64,000 nucleotides of DNA from Pascua guehoae (GCA_001600415.1 BCJX01000021.1:186001-250000); one strand, 5' to 3'; shown: positions 10,703 to 23,298, counted from the stretch's first letter. Numbers and translations are program-made. Notes: a model not told the origin generated them from the sequence alone.

Positions 10703-13056
10703 CTAGATGACCCACACAAGCAGGCAAAGCGCGACCCATCCAACGAGCCCTGGAACCGCCGCAGCTGCAGAACTGGCGGAGCGGTCGCCGGCGCCTCCAG
10801 GCCATCCGGGGACGTCCGTGTTCGAGCTAGCACTAGCGTTTGCCGTGGGAACGGAAAAGATGGGGAGCGGCGCGTTCCCGACGGGCGTAAGGTACGCCGA
10901 CGCGTTGGCTAAGCCGCTGCTCTGTAACACGCCGCGGGAGGGGATTGGTGTGGAGAAGACGTAGGCGGGGGTGGGATAGTCGGGACCGGCGAGGAGCTGG
11001 TTTGGGAGGATGGTGTTGACGGTGCGGGTGAGGGTGGCTGGGACAATGGTCGTCGGTGTGGGGATGCCGGTGGCAGTAGTATCCGTCGCTAGAGTCCCTT
11101 CGAGGGGGAGGAAGCCGACGAGCGGCGCTTGGACGCCATTAATGCCATAGCTGAACACCGTGTAGACGTTGCGGAGGAACGGCGTGCCGAGCTGCCAGTC
11201 GATGCCGTCGCCAGAGTCGGGAATAGCCATGGGCCACGCAAGGCACATCGAGCTACCACTTACCGCCGCAGACATCCAGTCACTTGGCTGGAGGTGGACG
11301 TATCGGCCGCCAAAGGAAAATCCAAGCGTCGCATTTGTGTCGCACGGGACCGCCCACTGGCCGGTAGCCACCTGGCGGGCATCCTTGATGAGGTCAAAGA
11401 TGCGCTCCACGTCTTGCTGGGGCCCGTAAATGCCGTTGGTGCCCACGTCCAGAAGGGCGATCGAGCCCAAGCCGAGCGACGCGTACGTCGAGTTCACTCC
11501 CACAGAGGTGGCATTGACGGCTACGTCGGAAAGCTCTACCGCCCAGTAGAGATACGACTCGGCAGATAGCTGATCCGCTGTGGCGTCGGCTGGGCTCATC
11601 GCAGCAGACGCGGATGGCGAAGCGGACGATGCCGACGTTGAAGATGGCGCAGAGACGGCTGCGGTGACTGGGGCCGTCTTGTTGACCGATCCGAATGGCA
11701 CAACATGGACCCACTCGATGTCGTTGAGCGAATAGCCAGAGGACGCATTCGTCGAAACGTATAATCCCGACACGCCGCCGAGGGTGAGCGAACCTGCGTG
11801 GACGCTATAGCGCGGGCCTGTCGATGGGGCAGCGTCCGCTGCCGTGACCGACACGTTGGGCGGCGGAGCGAGGGCGAGGCCAAAGACGGGAAAGGCAAAG
11901 TCGGGTTGCGAGAAGAGCGACTGAAGAAGTGGAGGGTGGTCGGCGAACGGGGTGGCAAGGGTAGACGCCGCAGCGGCAGCCGCACTGAGCGCGGGAGTGG
12001 CTGCGCTCGAAATCGCGCGCTTCTGCATGGAAACTGCAGATGATGTTGGAGCCTGTGGCGGCCCCAGTTCGTGCGTGGAGGGTGCATCGCTCATAGAAGC
12101 GACGGATCCGGTCATCTTCGCGGTACCGGGGACCAAGGTGGCTGCAATGGACATGGCCGAGGCAGCAGCTGCGGCCACGTCGGCCGCGTCTTCGAGCACA
12201 TCTGAGAGCGTCGAGAGTCGGGGAAACCCTAGTCCCAGTATTCCAGAGACTTTTTGCTCTACAAGCGTGAGGTTTGTGGCGTTGATGACACCAAACACCT
12301 GCGAGTCGACGTGAAAGCCGGCGATACCGACTCGCTCTAGTGCCACAAAGCCGCTCGCGACGGTTCCATCGCCGTAGCTCGATTGCCACTCCGTCTGGTT
12401 GTCGTTAATGGACACAAACGATGGGCTGTGCAATCCCAAGTCGTAGTAGGGGTTCTGTGATGTTGCGCCCGGACACGACTTGCCGCATTGGGTGGACGCT
12501 ATCAACAAGTCGGCGCTGCCCGTGTCGAGTTGCAGTGGGTAGGCGAAGGGGGGCGTGCCGAGTGCGACGGGAACGACGTACGTGCTGTGTGTCAGTGTGG
12601 GTGGCTGGAGTGGCGCGCAAGCAGCACTGCGGAGCACAGGAGCACAGTGGTGTTGTGTGGGGTCGAATGTTGATGCGCGCACAACAGAGCTCTGGCGCAC
12701 AAGCGACAGCAACCTGGCAGCACACAAGGGGACACCAAGCACGTATTCGTCTCTTGGCACCAACCCCGAGTCGCTTCCAGCATCGCCAACCTCCCACAGT
12801 TCACTCACCTCTCGCTGTCGTCAAGCGCAATAATCGACCCGTTCGCACGTCGTCCAAGGTGACTGCTTTCGCGCCTGGTGGCTACTTGGTGGATCTCGAG
12901 GTCGACGCCGCCGATGCGGAGGGGCGGTGGAGAAATGGCGCGTTCAGAGCGGCGGACGGGAAGCATCCGGCGCAAGTGGGGAGGGGTGGAAGGTCCGGGG
13001 TCGGCCGCCGAGACGAGCGAGAGCCCGAGTGGGAGAAGAAACGAGGCGAGGTGCAT
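10703..13056 (-). CDS. Pepsin-like aspartyl protease, secreted/GPI-tailed
   Basis: Two exons, 13056-12809 and 12584-10703, about 709 residues. A signal peptide (MHLASFLLPLGLSLVSA) precedes a basic pro-region. The peptidase A1 fold is clear: first active-site motif LQLDTGSADLL (Asp103), flap SYGDGTVASG, and second active site SIALLDVGTNGIYG, then QLGTPFLRNVYTVFSYG. Proteases of this family have two Asp in DTG/DSG motifs; the second here is D-V-G-T, an unusual residue after Asp. An insert of some 85 low-complexity Ala/Ser residues follows GILGLGFPRLS. The C-terminus is Ser/Ala-rich with a hydrophobic end (VPGLVGWVALCLLVWVI), as in GPI-anchored yapsins. It likely acts at the cell surface or in the wall. 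The 224-nt intron is long for this genome. Confidence 0.85.
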
Positions 13057-14385
13057 GTTTGAATGCAAGGGCGTTGTTGAACGCAGAGAGGGGGATGAAG
13101 TAGGAGAAGGAGTGTGAGGTAAGGAGAGGAGGGTGGAAGGAAAGGAGGGGGGCGGGCGGGGAGGGGCTGGGAGAAGCGTATCCAAGGGTTGGGTTGCAGT
13201 GTCGCCAAAGCAAGTGGGAGAGATCTGGCAAACCGACGAGATGACGGTTGCGGCGGTGCAGAGGTCAGATCCCGTCGCTGAGAAGACGGTCGGGTGGCCA
13301 GTCGCGTCAGCCGTGTTGCCGAGCCCCCGATTTGCTGTGCGTGCTGGCAGGTAGCAGGTAGCAGGTCACAAGCGCGCTGGTGGCCAATGTAACTGCACTG
13401 CACTGTGCTGTAGAGCGCTGGTCGTTGTTGGATCGGAGGTTACGACGGAGGTTGGGCCAGGGGTCAAGGCATGTGCGCAGGGCGCGGTTGTGCAAACTGC
13501 GGCTGCGGCCGAGCTAAGGTACTGTAGGTAGGGTCCGCAAACGGCGCGCGCGGGGCAAGTGGGTGAATGGAAAAGAGAACGAGTGTCGAAGAATGGAAAA
13601 GAGGACAAAAGTCGAAGATTGACGAGGAGAGCGACGAGGTGATAGAAGTGGAGCGGGGAGGAGAGAGGTGGGGAGCAAGTGTAAGAGTTGAATGTGCCAA
13701 AGTGGTGGTTGTCACGAGTCGTGCCAAATGAGGCATTTGTGTTGATAAACGGCCCTGGCGGGGACCTTCTTTCTGACGGCATTTCAGCCCAGCAGCACGC
13801 AGCGGACCAACCCTCCTCCGCAGAATGCTGCAGCCAGTCCACCCAAGCCAGGCCGGGTATGCATCCATGCTAGGCACCCCACATGCCCACACCATATTGC
13901 GTCGGATGCCAGCTGTGGTTCGATTGGTGGCGGCGCGCGCGCAGCGGCCTCGGCCCTCCTAGACGCATGCGACCTCTCGTTCTGGCCATGGAGCCAACAA
14001 CGTGAACACCGCGGCAACCAAGTGTGCACTGTCCATCTACGGTATAATTCCTGCCAACTCTGCGGATGGCACTGTTTCCTAACGGGTTGTAGCTGGGTAC
14101 ATCGAGCAAGCCGTCTGTTGGTCTCCGGGACATACCCCACAGAGAGCACGAGCACTGCACGCTGGCCAACTCGCGAGTGGGTCGCCCTCCTCCCCGTGAC
14201 CTGCGCTGCGGCGACTATCAGGTGTCTCTTCCGCCATCCCCAGCACGGACAAGGCAAGTGATCAATCTCAACACCGAATCGCATAGACGCGGCACATTAC
14301 ACCAACAGCTAGGCGCGCAACAGACGCTCAACCTCCCCCGACACTGCTCCGCATTCCTTGTGGTCCTGCTCCATGGCGGCGGCAC
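13057..14385. other. Intergenic, no supported gene
   Basis: Promoter and leader of the aspartyl protease lie at the low end. The remainder has open frames on the minus strand (for example around 13370-13840), but they read as CT-rich low-complexity peptide without motifs. Confidence 0.5.
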
Positions 14386-15197
14386 CTAGAACTCGTCGTC
14401 GTTGCTCTGGCCAAACCAGCCAGAGTAGACGAGGATGGTGCCGTACACGAGCACACCGCCGCCAATGGACATCCAGCACGCGGCGGGCTGGATCAGCTCC
14501 GAGTGCGCGAGGACGACGGGGAGGGAAAAGCCGGTCGCCTGGTGTTAGTGGGTGGGCAGGGGGTTGGCCGGGCTAGGAGAGGGGGAGCGAGGGGGAGCGA
14601 GGGGGAGCGAGGGGGAGCGAGGGGTAGGGTGGACGTCGCAGGAGAGAAGCAGAACCACGTTGAGAAGTTGACCTCCTCGTGGCCTGCGATGGAAACACCC
14701 CAGGTCCCCTTGTCCCTCAGAACAACGACCAGGGGGCCTCTTCAACGCCCTCTCATTTCCGTCCTCCCAAACAACAGAGGGGGAGACACCCACCACAAGC
14801 ATGCCAGTGAGGAAGCGGCCAAAGTCGACATATGCCGAGTTGAACTCTGGCGAGAGGTCGTCGGCCCGCGCGCACCGCGAACACACAGAGTTTGGTAGCG
14901 GCGCGAGGACGAATGTGAGCGCTGGGTGTGAGTTAGCGAGAGCAAAGGGGAGTAAAGCGGAGTACGAGGCGAGGCCAGGGTAGATTAGTCGGACAGAAAG
15001 CGAGGGAGGGCAAGTTGCATGTCCCGCACTCCCGCGCACTCGGTAACATCTCGCGGCCAAACCCACGCCACGACCGACTCACCAACAAGAATGGGGAGCC
15101 AGTTGCCCCACAGCGCACACGAGAGAATGACAAGGAGGAACCCGAGCGCGAGCACGAATGCCAGAAAGACGACAGCTGCGAATGGAAACCGAGTCAT
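14386..15197 (-). CDS. VPS55: Vps55 / LEPROT-family endosomal membrane protein
   Basis: Three exons: 15197-15083, 14921-14794 and 14538-14386, 131 residues, close to the roughly 140 of yeast Vps55. Four membrane segments are visible: FAAVVFLAFVLALGFLLVIL, the loop GNWLPILV-ALTFVLAPLPNSVC, GRFLTGMLV-ATGFSLPVVLAH, and CWMSIGGGVLVYGTILVYSG. The motifs FVLAPLPN and DFGRFLTG are typical of the Vps55/OB-RGRP family. Yeast Vps55 works with Vps68 at late endosomes in transport to the vacuole; that role is inferred for this protein. Intron 2 carries a 10-nt tandem repeat. Confidence 0.93.
14577..14626. repeat. GGGAGCGAGG decamer repeat
   Basis: About five head-to-tail copies of a 10-nt G-rich unit within intron 2 of VPS55. 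Confidence 0.85.
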
Positions 15198-18100
15198 GTT
15201 GGACGGGGTGGCGACGCAAAACAGTCGTGTGCGGGGAGGTAGTGACAGGTGGCGGGGACAGTAGCGCGGGGACAAGCAGTGTCGACGTCGATGGGGCACG
15301 GCGGTAATCACGACACAGTATTAAGAGCGCGCAGTCGTAAAATGGTGAGAGGGTGTGAGCAACGAAAGGTCAAACGTTTGAAACGATGTGGAAAGGCCGA
15401 CGAGGGTGATGAGGATAGGGCGCGTGGGAGCGCCGCTGGGCCAGTGCGCACGAGGCGCGCGACGGGTCATGGCACCTTGGCTGCGTCCAAGACTCGACGG
15501 CCCACTGGTACTGGTGCGCCTGGGAGGGTATGTGCTTACACTTTAATCCTGCCATGTTGACGGTTGCGGACGGGTGGATGGATGTCTATGCGAGGTTGGA
15601 CGTGTCGGACATGATCATGCAAGAGCGTTTGTGCTTGCTTGGCCTTTGTGGGTGCTGGCTGGGGCGGTGACGTTCAAGAGACCCTGACATGGGACGGTGG
15701 GTGGAGGGGTGGACGCCCGTTCGGCCGGGGCGAGTGAGCCTGATACAGACCCGCTCAATGTGGAGGTTGACCAGGCCACCACCTCCCAGACGACTGAGAT
15801 TCACGACGACATCGAACATGCTCCCATGCCTTTCACTCGCTGATAATTCCCACTGATAATTGCACCTGTGGCTGTTCCATCTCACTGGTCGTGGCTTATA
15901 CCTCGCCGTGTCTTTCCAAGATGCGGGTATCCAAGTGGCCGACTCCTTATGCACCATGTGGCGGTGTCGCAAATGCCAAATGTGACCAACAAGAGGGACA
16001 ACGTCGCCAAATACTTGCACAGCCTCCATCAACCTTGGCGTACCAAACATGTCAACATGGAACAACTTGCACCCATATCTGGTTTCACAAAGCGACACCC
16101 CTTTCCATCGATGCTTTGGACATGATCGGTCCTGGATGGCGACCTGGACCGGCTGCCATCTCGCTTCCGAACCCGTAGTACCAGGCATACGGACGCGTCG
16201 CGTCTCTTACAACCCCACGAGCTACTAATGACTAACCTGCAGGTCAAAGCTGTACAGTAGTGCGACCTAACAAGTATACTCTTCACTGTCGCAGTCTGTA
16301 AGTCTGGACTTTGATCCCCTGCCCACTGCCCACATCGTTCCAGACAGTCGACGTAGAGTGCGACGCGGGGAGAGCACGCGTGGTCAAGTTGGCCCACTCC
16401 CACGCGTCGAATGGATCAGTTCTGTAGCCATCACTGACGACGCGTCCTGCGTCTTCGTTTATGGTCCAGAGCGCCATCAGTCTGCAGCGTGGCCCACGCG
16501 GCCCCAAGGATGGTATAAGACGTGCCACAAGTCCACATCGACATATTTCTCATCCTTGACACTTGTCACCTCCATTATGATTTATCATCACCACCTGATT
16601 GACCCATTCTCGTCCCAGATGGACTCGCTCCTCACACCGCTGAGCTCGCCCACGACTCTGTTCCTCGTCCTCCTCCCCACCCTCGTGCCCCTCTTCTTCG
16701 CCCTCTCAGTCGCCACAAAAACCGGGACCGCCCCGTGCCCACACACTTTGTGCGCCCGGTGCGAGCTCTGTTGTCTCAAGACTAAGAGTGGCAGCTTCGC
16801 GAATGGCCCTTTTGCTCAGCTGTGAGTCGTTAGCTGGGTACTCAGTACCCCTCTCTCCCTTCATCCTTCCGCCTTCACTGCCTTGAGCTACCCCGGCCTT
16901 ATTCTCCCAGCTTTCTGACTTTAGGTGAGAATCAGCCGAATGCCACGCTACCCCACCGTGGTGCCCGCACCTACGTCCAGGAGGGAGCCAAACATGTATC
17001 CCCGCGGGATGTCAAGGGAGATGCCACGTCTATCCCAGCGCGAGTACTTTGCGATTGTCCCAGATAGACGAGGTACTTCCGCAGTAGCAGTGATAGCATT
17101 GGGCTGACCGAGTGGGTATCTGGAACGCGGGGCAGTATGCGAGCTCAAGCGTGCTTCGAGTTTCGTCAGTTGATGATCCTTGCTGCATACCGAACTGGTG
17201 GGCCCGAAGGCCCTCATTCATATGCAAAATACCAGTTAGCAATACTCCTTCAGAACTCTGAAATAGTATCCTCCCTACTGCCACCTATTTCGCCGACATC
17301 AGACCCACCACGTCGACGCCACGGTATGGTTTGAACAGGTCACCCATTGAGATCGGTCCGAGTGGCGAGGTCGAGCGCCCGTTGGGCAAGTATCGATTTT
17401 ATTGTGGTATGAACACGCCGAGGCTCACTGTTGGGGTGCAAAGTGTACGACATGATAGGCCACGACACGCGCGCATAGCAGGAGATGTGACTATGACCTG
17501 AGGTTTGAGGGCTGGCGGCAGCTGCTCTGAAAGCCAGCTTAGTGGTCATGTACGAGCAGGTTGTAACAGGCCTTGTGGGGTGATTATCAAGGTGGCCCCG
17601 TGGTGGTGTGTCGGCCTAAGCCCCATCCTCGCGACGCCGCCCCCTCCCAAAGGCCTACGCATTGATCGTGCGGCGGAAGGCAGAGTGCCCGCACAGGGCC
17701 GCATACGATCGCCGCTGGTCGGTGAGCGTGGCAGCGCGGTAGCGGTGGTCCAGGCTGACCAAGACGGCGGGCGCTGGTACAGGCTGGGAAAGACGGCGGG
17801 GGTGACCATCAGGTGGTCCTGGTGCGAGCTCCGACATGAAGTGGACCAGCGCGTCTTCGTGCGTACAGTGCGGGGCAGGTGGGGCGAGCGGGACGTGTCT
17901 GAAGCGTGTGTCGTGAAGACGAGTTTGGCACAGGTTGATGTCTGGTCAGTCACGCGGCGTTGTACGTGTGTCCGCAAGTCATGACTGCCACATTGAGCTC
18001 GGACGCGCGGCGCGTCTACGCGGAGGCAGGAAGGGGATACAAGCAGGAAACATGTGCACTTGCCGATTGCTGGTCTAGACAGTGTCCACGCGCAGACCGA

Positions 18101-19852
18101 GCTCAACCTGGCATTCTGGGACTCGGACGTACCTGTACATCGGAGGGCTCGCTCTCATGCACCACGCCGACGAGGCGTCGACCTCGTCCAGCCGTGTGGT
18201 CCGGCGCTGAACGGAGACACGCCGGCGCAAACATGCCCGGTGACCGGGGGGGGGTGTTGGGCGTACTGTGGCCCAGCTCCAGGGCGGTGGGGCTCTGCCG
18301 CGGCGTCGCCAGCTTGGGATGAACGGTCGCGAGAGACCTGCGCAGTCCGTGTTGGCGTGGGTCTCGCGGGAGGCGCGAACGCGGTCTCAGCGGCGTTGCT
18401 ACCGTCGCATGGCATGTGCGGTATGATCCCGCTTCCGTCGGCGCCCGCGCCGTCCCTTCCGGGTTGGTAGATGTGCGCTGACAGTGCTCTTTGTCATTAG
18501 CTCCAACCCTTCGACTCCCTCAGCCGGACTTCCACCACCCATGTAGTCCCGACTCACATCTGCGGCCTCGCCTTTGACCGCACGGTGCACTTTCCACGCC
18601 CGCCTGCACACGGGCCACCCACGGCCACGGGCCGTGGCATGCGTGGCACCTAATCCGACGCGCACGACACGTCTCGCACGCGTTGCTGCTCCGTATCCGC
18701 AGTCGGATCTCGTCTGTGTGGCAAGACGCGGTGTGGCGCACACGTCCGTGTGCGGTGTGGTGTGGTGTGCGGCGCCTATCGCTATACTGAGGGGATTTGG
18801 TCCCCTCTGTCGTCGGGGTGGGCATTACCGGCCGAGCCATTGGGAGGGGCTAGGCGACTCTTGGTTCACGTTGCTCGTGCCCCTACTGGGCACCCTTTGT
18901 GACACCTGGTGTTGGACTAGCTGTGCAGGGGAATCAGTTTAGCGCGGTGCTGCAGTTTCCAGCAAGAGGTTCATCCCAGTATTATGGTGGCAGGAGACAA
19001 TGGTGTTGTAATAGTACACGTTCTCAGCCGCGTCCCCACGACATGTTCATGAAGCGAATCCGCCGAGATGCCCTCTCGACGGTATTTAGGATACCTTTTG
19101 GGTATATGGATAGCGCGGCTTCGTGGTGCTATTACAGGTGTGGGTTGTGGCTGCGGTGTTCGTGTGTTCTACCAACAGCGCGCTTTGCAACCGCAGCCAA
19201 AGAGCGAGCGCCAAATAGAGTGGGGTAGGCGAGCCAGATCTGCATTCCTGCCTTGCTTGCATTTTCGCTCACAAGGGTGACTCGTCTTTAACTAGGTTAT
19301 CTGCCTCCATCACGGTGCTCTTGTCCTCTCACGCAATCGCTTCTGAGTTACCCCCACTCTGACGGACAATACAGGTACGTCCCGAAAGTCCTGAAACCCA
19401 GACGAGGTGGGCATGCCTGTTGCCGCATTGCTCGCGCGCTCGCCCGTTTCGGACCGCACCATCATCCGTGGCCTCCTTCATGAGGCTATCTCTGCAGGCA
19501 GCCCAAGCATTTCGCTGCAGCAAGTGGCCGAGGACTGGCTCCGCTGCCACTGGAGCTGGGGTACAAGCGAAGCTTGCTCAGAGGGACTTTACATACAATG
19601 GCACGGCAAGAGGCCACACTGACATTTTCCTGCTTGCTGCAGCCTGCACATCCTCCGCGCGACCCTGCACTACGCCGAGCGTACCTGAGCTTTACGCGGC
19701 TGTCTCACGATTTTCCGGAGACACATGCGGCCGGACCAGTCGGCAGGCTCTATCGGCAGGCTCTACCGCACACGATACAGTGTCCATGCTACACATGCTC
19801 AGCGCACACTCTATAAACACTACAGACCGACAATGACGACTTTGGGGCGCGA
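15198..19852. other. 4.6-kb gene-poor region
   Basis: No firm gene. Open frames of 100-200 codons exist on both strands (for example 15586-16188 minus, 17546-18106 minus, 18054-18470 plus), none with motifs I recognise and none extending cleanly through splice sites. A weak candidate at 16619-16825 is listed separately. The stretch could hold decayed genes or non-coding transcripts. Confidence 0.45.
16619..16825 (+). CDS. Possible small membrane protein (weak)
   Basis: A 68-codon frame begins MDSLLTPLSSPTTLFLVLLP, has a hydrophobic segment (LFLVLLPTLVPLFFALSVA) and then a Cys-rich stretch (CPHTLCARCELCC). A TATA-like GGTATAAGA lies about 105 bases upstream at 16513 and a CT-rich leader separates them. 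No homologue is recognised and no intron is evident. It may be a real small secreted or membrane protein, the first exon of a larger gene, or chance. Confidence 0.25.
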   Translation: MDSLLTPLSSPTTLFLVLLPTLVPLFFALSVATKTGTAPCPHTLCARCELCCLKTKSGSFANGPFAQL

Positions 19853-20514
19853 CTAGGCCTTGGATCCGCGGGGCACCCTCTCGTACTTGTTGCGTCCGCA
19901 GCAGCACTGGGCGAGGGTAAAGACGACTGCGAGTGCCAACGCGCCCGTGGCGGCCGTGACGCACCAGATGGCGACGCCAAATGTGGCGTCGAGGCCCGCC
20001 TCGATGACCTTGTTGCGGGCGACGGCAAAGATGGCAAAGTCGATGGCCATGACGACGGCGCTGACGACGAACGCGAGTGCGGCTCCGATGGCGGCGCAGA
20101 AGAAGCCCGCCTTGTTGCTCGCCGCGGCGATGAGGAGGGCAAAGGCCGAGATTCCCGCCGCGACGGGGTGGAGGACGAGGGCCTTTGTCACATTGTCCAG
20201 GTTGGACGGGAGCGACGCGCTCCCATTCGTCAGGTAGGACAGGAGCGTCGAGATGCTGTACCCCAGCTCCTTTGTGCACTGGTCTTGTCCAGACGTCTGG
20301 CAGTAGCCCCACACGCCAAAGTGGTACGTGAACGTCGCTGCACTCGACTCGGACTTGACGGACAGGAAGTAGATGCTGTTCACGACCGGCGCGGATACTG
20401 GTCCGTCAGTGGGTGGAGCGAGGGGGAGGGTGGGGGGCACTCACTGCTTGCGACGACGAGGAGCGTGGTCGCGGCGAGGAGGAGGAAAGTGGCGATGAAG
20501 GAGGTGGCACCCAT
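19853..20514 (-). CDS. SUR7/PalI-family four-TM plasma membrane protein
   Basis: Two exons, 20514-20445 and 20397-19853, 204 residues. The first hydrophobic segment (FIATFLLLAATTLLVVAS) precedes an extracellular loop with HFGVWGYCQTSGQDQC, which fits the G-W-x-Y-C signature of SUR7/PalI/claudin-like fungal proteins. Three further membrane segments follow (HPVAAGISAFALLIAAAS, AALAFVVSAVVMAIDFAIFA, IWCVTAATGALALAVVFTLA), then a short cytosolic tail CCCGRNKYERVPRGSKA. Family members sit in eisosome/MCC domains or take part in Rim101 pH signalling; which applies here cannot be said. The single intron is 47 nt. Confidence 0.85.
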
Positions 20515-22176
20515 GGTGGCAAGGGAGGTGAGGGAGGATGAGGTGTGGAGGTGTGGTGGTGGCTAGTGGAGTGGGAGGATGTGAGAGTGCAACGAGTTTG
20601 CACGTCGAGGTTATAGGTTGGTGGAGAGGGGTTCTGGCGGTGATCGAGGATGTGGACGGTGAGAAGAGAAGATGGGCAACGGGGCGTGAGAGACGGACAT
20701 GTCTTGGACGAGCCCCAGTTATAAATGCAGCACGAGCGGAGATTGCTGCGAGGTATGCGGCACCTGTTGATTGCAGCCACACAAAATCGCCACTGTCGTC
20801 AAAAGGGTACGACGTCATGCACAGTTCGCAAGCGAAGGCGAGCATGCGGCCGAGTCGGGCGGTGTGCCGGCCATCTATCCGCAATCCGCAATCCGCAGTG
20901 GCGGTGGCGGTGCGACATTGCTTCAGTTCTTACACAGCAACAGTCACAATCCAGCTACTAGCTACTATTTTACATTTGGGAGATGACAGAGCTGTGCACA
21001 GAAGCCAAGCACGTCCACATGCTCTTCTCCGTCATTGCCCAAATTCGTTCCAGATGCGCGCGCATGTCAACTGGTCCTGCACGTCCTGCAGGCTGTGCCC
21101 TTCCAAACTATAGATATGAAATCCCGCAATGTCACCCTGCACAGGCGTCCAGTCGCATTCAGGCATCGCGCATCACATGCATAGCATCCATCGTTGGCCT
21201 GCATGGCTCGGCCTGGCCTTGTGCGCCGCAGCGCGCAGCGAACTCTGACTCTGCATGCGCTGCATCGCCGCCGCCGCGCCGCAGCATGCATGCATTCCTC
21301 ATCGTTAGGGAAGACTCGAAGACTGGGGACACTGCCTCCAGGACGCAGTCGACTGCTTTTTCTTTTGCAGATTGAAATTCCGTGCGCCCAGGCACAGCAA
21401 ATCTCGCATGGGACAGCCCTCTGCTCTATCAATCTCGCCGGCGCCAAGAAACCGTGACGGTTGCCGCCACATGCCGATAGCCGATCTATCCGACCCAATG
21501 TCCGACATTCGCTGGGGCGGTGCGGTGCCTCGAGCTGTGCCGCTGCCACAGTCGGGGTCCTAGACATGCTCGCTTCCATGCCAAGACCAGCGAGCGCATT
21601 CGATTATGACGGCACGCCACGTCATAACGATCTTCACATACTCGCCCGACATTATCGACGCATCACAACGTCAGAGTCGCGCCTCGCGTTCAGCTCAGTG
21701 TGATGCCCAAGACATGGGCGACGGCGCATTCAGGCGAGCACCTCGCCCTACCCCTTGCTGCCCAAGTCCCCCCTCATTGACCATAGGTACGGACAGCGCG
21801 ATCACGACCCGTCCGTCCGAGCTCGTCTACGGCGTCTCGCCGGGGTGGGACGACGCGACGGTCCAGACTGTGGGCGACGTCGTGAGGCGCGAGTGAATCG
21901 TACAAAAGCGCGAGCAACTATTAGCTTTGCGGAACCGTGGAGGGTGCATCCTGTACAGTATCTAACAAAAAGGTTGGTGATGGGCGTAGGGATGCCGGGG
22001 CATGCAGCTCTTTACCTCTGCTGGGATTACGAGTTCGGCAGAGCGAGAGACAGTGTCACCCTGCGCCCCTCACGAACCTTTTTGTCACATACTTCATGCC
22101 CATGCTGTATGCACCTGTGTGGGCTTGACTGTGTGGCATGGTACAATATCTCACACCCCCGCGCCTCCTCGCTCAC
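20515..22176. other. Intergenic, no supported gene
   Basis: Promoter of the SUR7-family gene lies at the low end. A short stretch near 21780-21893 on the plus strand reads LTIGTDSAITTRPSELVYG and then GWDDATVQTVGDVVRRE before a stop, which looks protein-like; it could be the last exon or remnant of a lost gene, but nothing convincing precedes it. Confidence 0.4.
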
Positions 22177-23298
22177 CTAAACCTCCCACCCCTCCATCTC
22201 GGCTAGGGTAGACGCCGTCTCAACGTGCCAGACGGTCTCGCCCACTTGGTCGCGGTATTCGTCCTCGGTTGGAAACTCAAACCTGTCGTCGACGATCTTT
22301 TTGGCCTCCTCTTTCGTCTGGCCCAAGGCCACCAGTCTCTCCTCGCAAACGTGGCGCCAGCCATCCTCAAAGGTGGTTAAGGTGGCCCCTCGGGGTCTGT
22401 GCACCCACGTGTGTGTCACCCAGGCGGGCTTCCACTGGTCAGCGCCGACGAGAATGATCCTGTGCACGCTGGATGCGAGCAGAACGCGAGCGAGACCGAC
22501 GAGCCTCGCCCATTCTTCGAATCCATTATCGGGGCGGCCTTGGCGAAAGCGCGGGGAGCGCAGAGGCAGGGGATTTCGCTGGCGTCGTCGAATGTGGAGC
22601 ACGAACGTGTGGAGGGTGGCGGGAAACTGCCAGAACCGGGGGCTCAACTGCGCGTGCACCAGGTCGGAAGTATTGTAGTAGCGTATGTGGAGGACGAAGC
22701 GGGTGCAGTTGCGGGGCAGCGGCCGGGCGGGAATGCGCCACGGCGTCGATGCGTCGGTCGGGTTCGAGACTGTGCTCTCGAGAAGGCGGATGACGGTGGC
22801 GAGCTCGTGGTGCGGCTGCGCCTTTTCTGCGCTCGTCCGAACGTACGTCAGGGCAGGGAGCTCGGAGAAGGGCGGGAGGGTGGCCATGATGGCATCGACG
22901 CGCGAAGACGGAGTGCTTCCCAGCGGGCTCAGGTCGAGCGCCCGCACGCTGGCCCACAGGTCTGGCCGCTCCTTGAGGCTCGTGATGGGGATGCGGCCGG
23001 TGGAAGAGAACGCGTCCACGGGGCACATTGTCATGGTCCGCACAAAGACCCGATCGACCACATCGAGGAGGTGCCGGCACGTCGCGCGCAGCGCGAGCCG
23101 GTCATTGTGGCCCAGGTGGCGCACTATCGTCTCGCTGACGTGCGGGACGCCCGGCGAGAGCGGCGTATAGTCGAGGCCCGGCTGCCGATCGTGGTCCAGC
23201 CCCGCGGCGGGAGATGGTTGGCGAGAGGGGTCATAGGCCGTACCACCAAGCGTGGAACGCAGGTAGTCGCTCCAGGACATGTACGTTGCTTGAGGCAT
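22177..23298 (-). CDS. F-box-like protein
   Basis: One uninterrupted frame of about 373 residues from MPQATYMSWSDYL; the frame is open further upstream to 23442, but this ATG follows a good leader (CAACACCACA). An F-box-like stretch is seen near residues 55-90: HVSETIVRHLGHNDRLALRA then TCRHLLDVVDRVF. F-box proteins connect substrates to SCF ubiquitin ligases, but in these yeasts many such genes are untested and lack repeat domains. The remainder has no recognised fold; it contains VVHTFVLHIRRRQ-type segments and ends EMEGWEV. It lies next to the GH88/MFS pseudogenes and upstream of the family A array, which it resembles in general plan. Confidence 0.65.
   Translation of the reverse strand: MPQATYMSWSDYLRSTLGGTAYDPSRQPSPAAGLDHDRQPGLDYTPLSPGVPHVSETIVRHLGHNDRLALRATCRHLLDVVDRVFVRTMTMCPVDAFSSTGRIPITSLKERPDLWASVRALDLSPLGSTPSSRVDAIMATLPPFSELPALTYVRTSAEKAQPHHELATVIRLLESTVSNPTDASTPWRIPARPLPRNCTRFVLHIRYYNTSDLVHAQLSPRFWQFPATLHTFVLHIRRRQRNPLPLRSPRFRQGRPDNGFEEWARLVGLARVLLASSVHRIILVGADQWKPAWVTHTWVHRPRGATLTTFEDGWRHVCEERLVALGQTKEEAKKIVDDRFEFPTEDEYRDQVGETVWHVETASTLAEMEGWEV

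Noticed and set aside
13056..13185. Upstream in-frame start for the aspartyl protease
   Set aside because: The extension is a translated CT-rich leader and would bury the signal peptide that begins at MHLASF.
15586..16188. 200-codon minus-strand frame
   Set aside because: Plausible length, but no motif, no coding bias I could see, and stop-rich alternative frames only.
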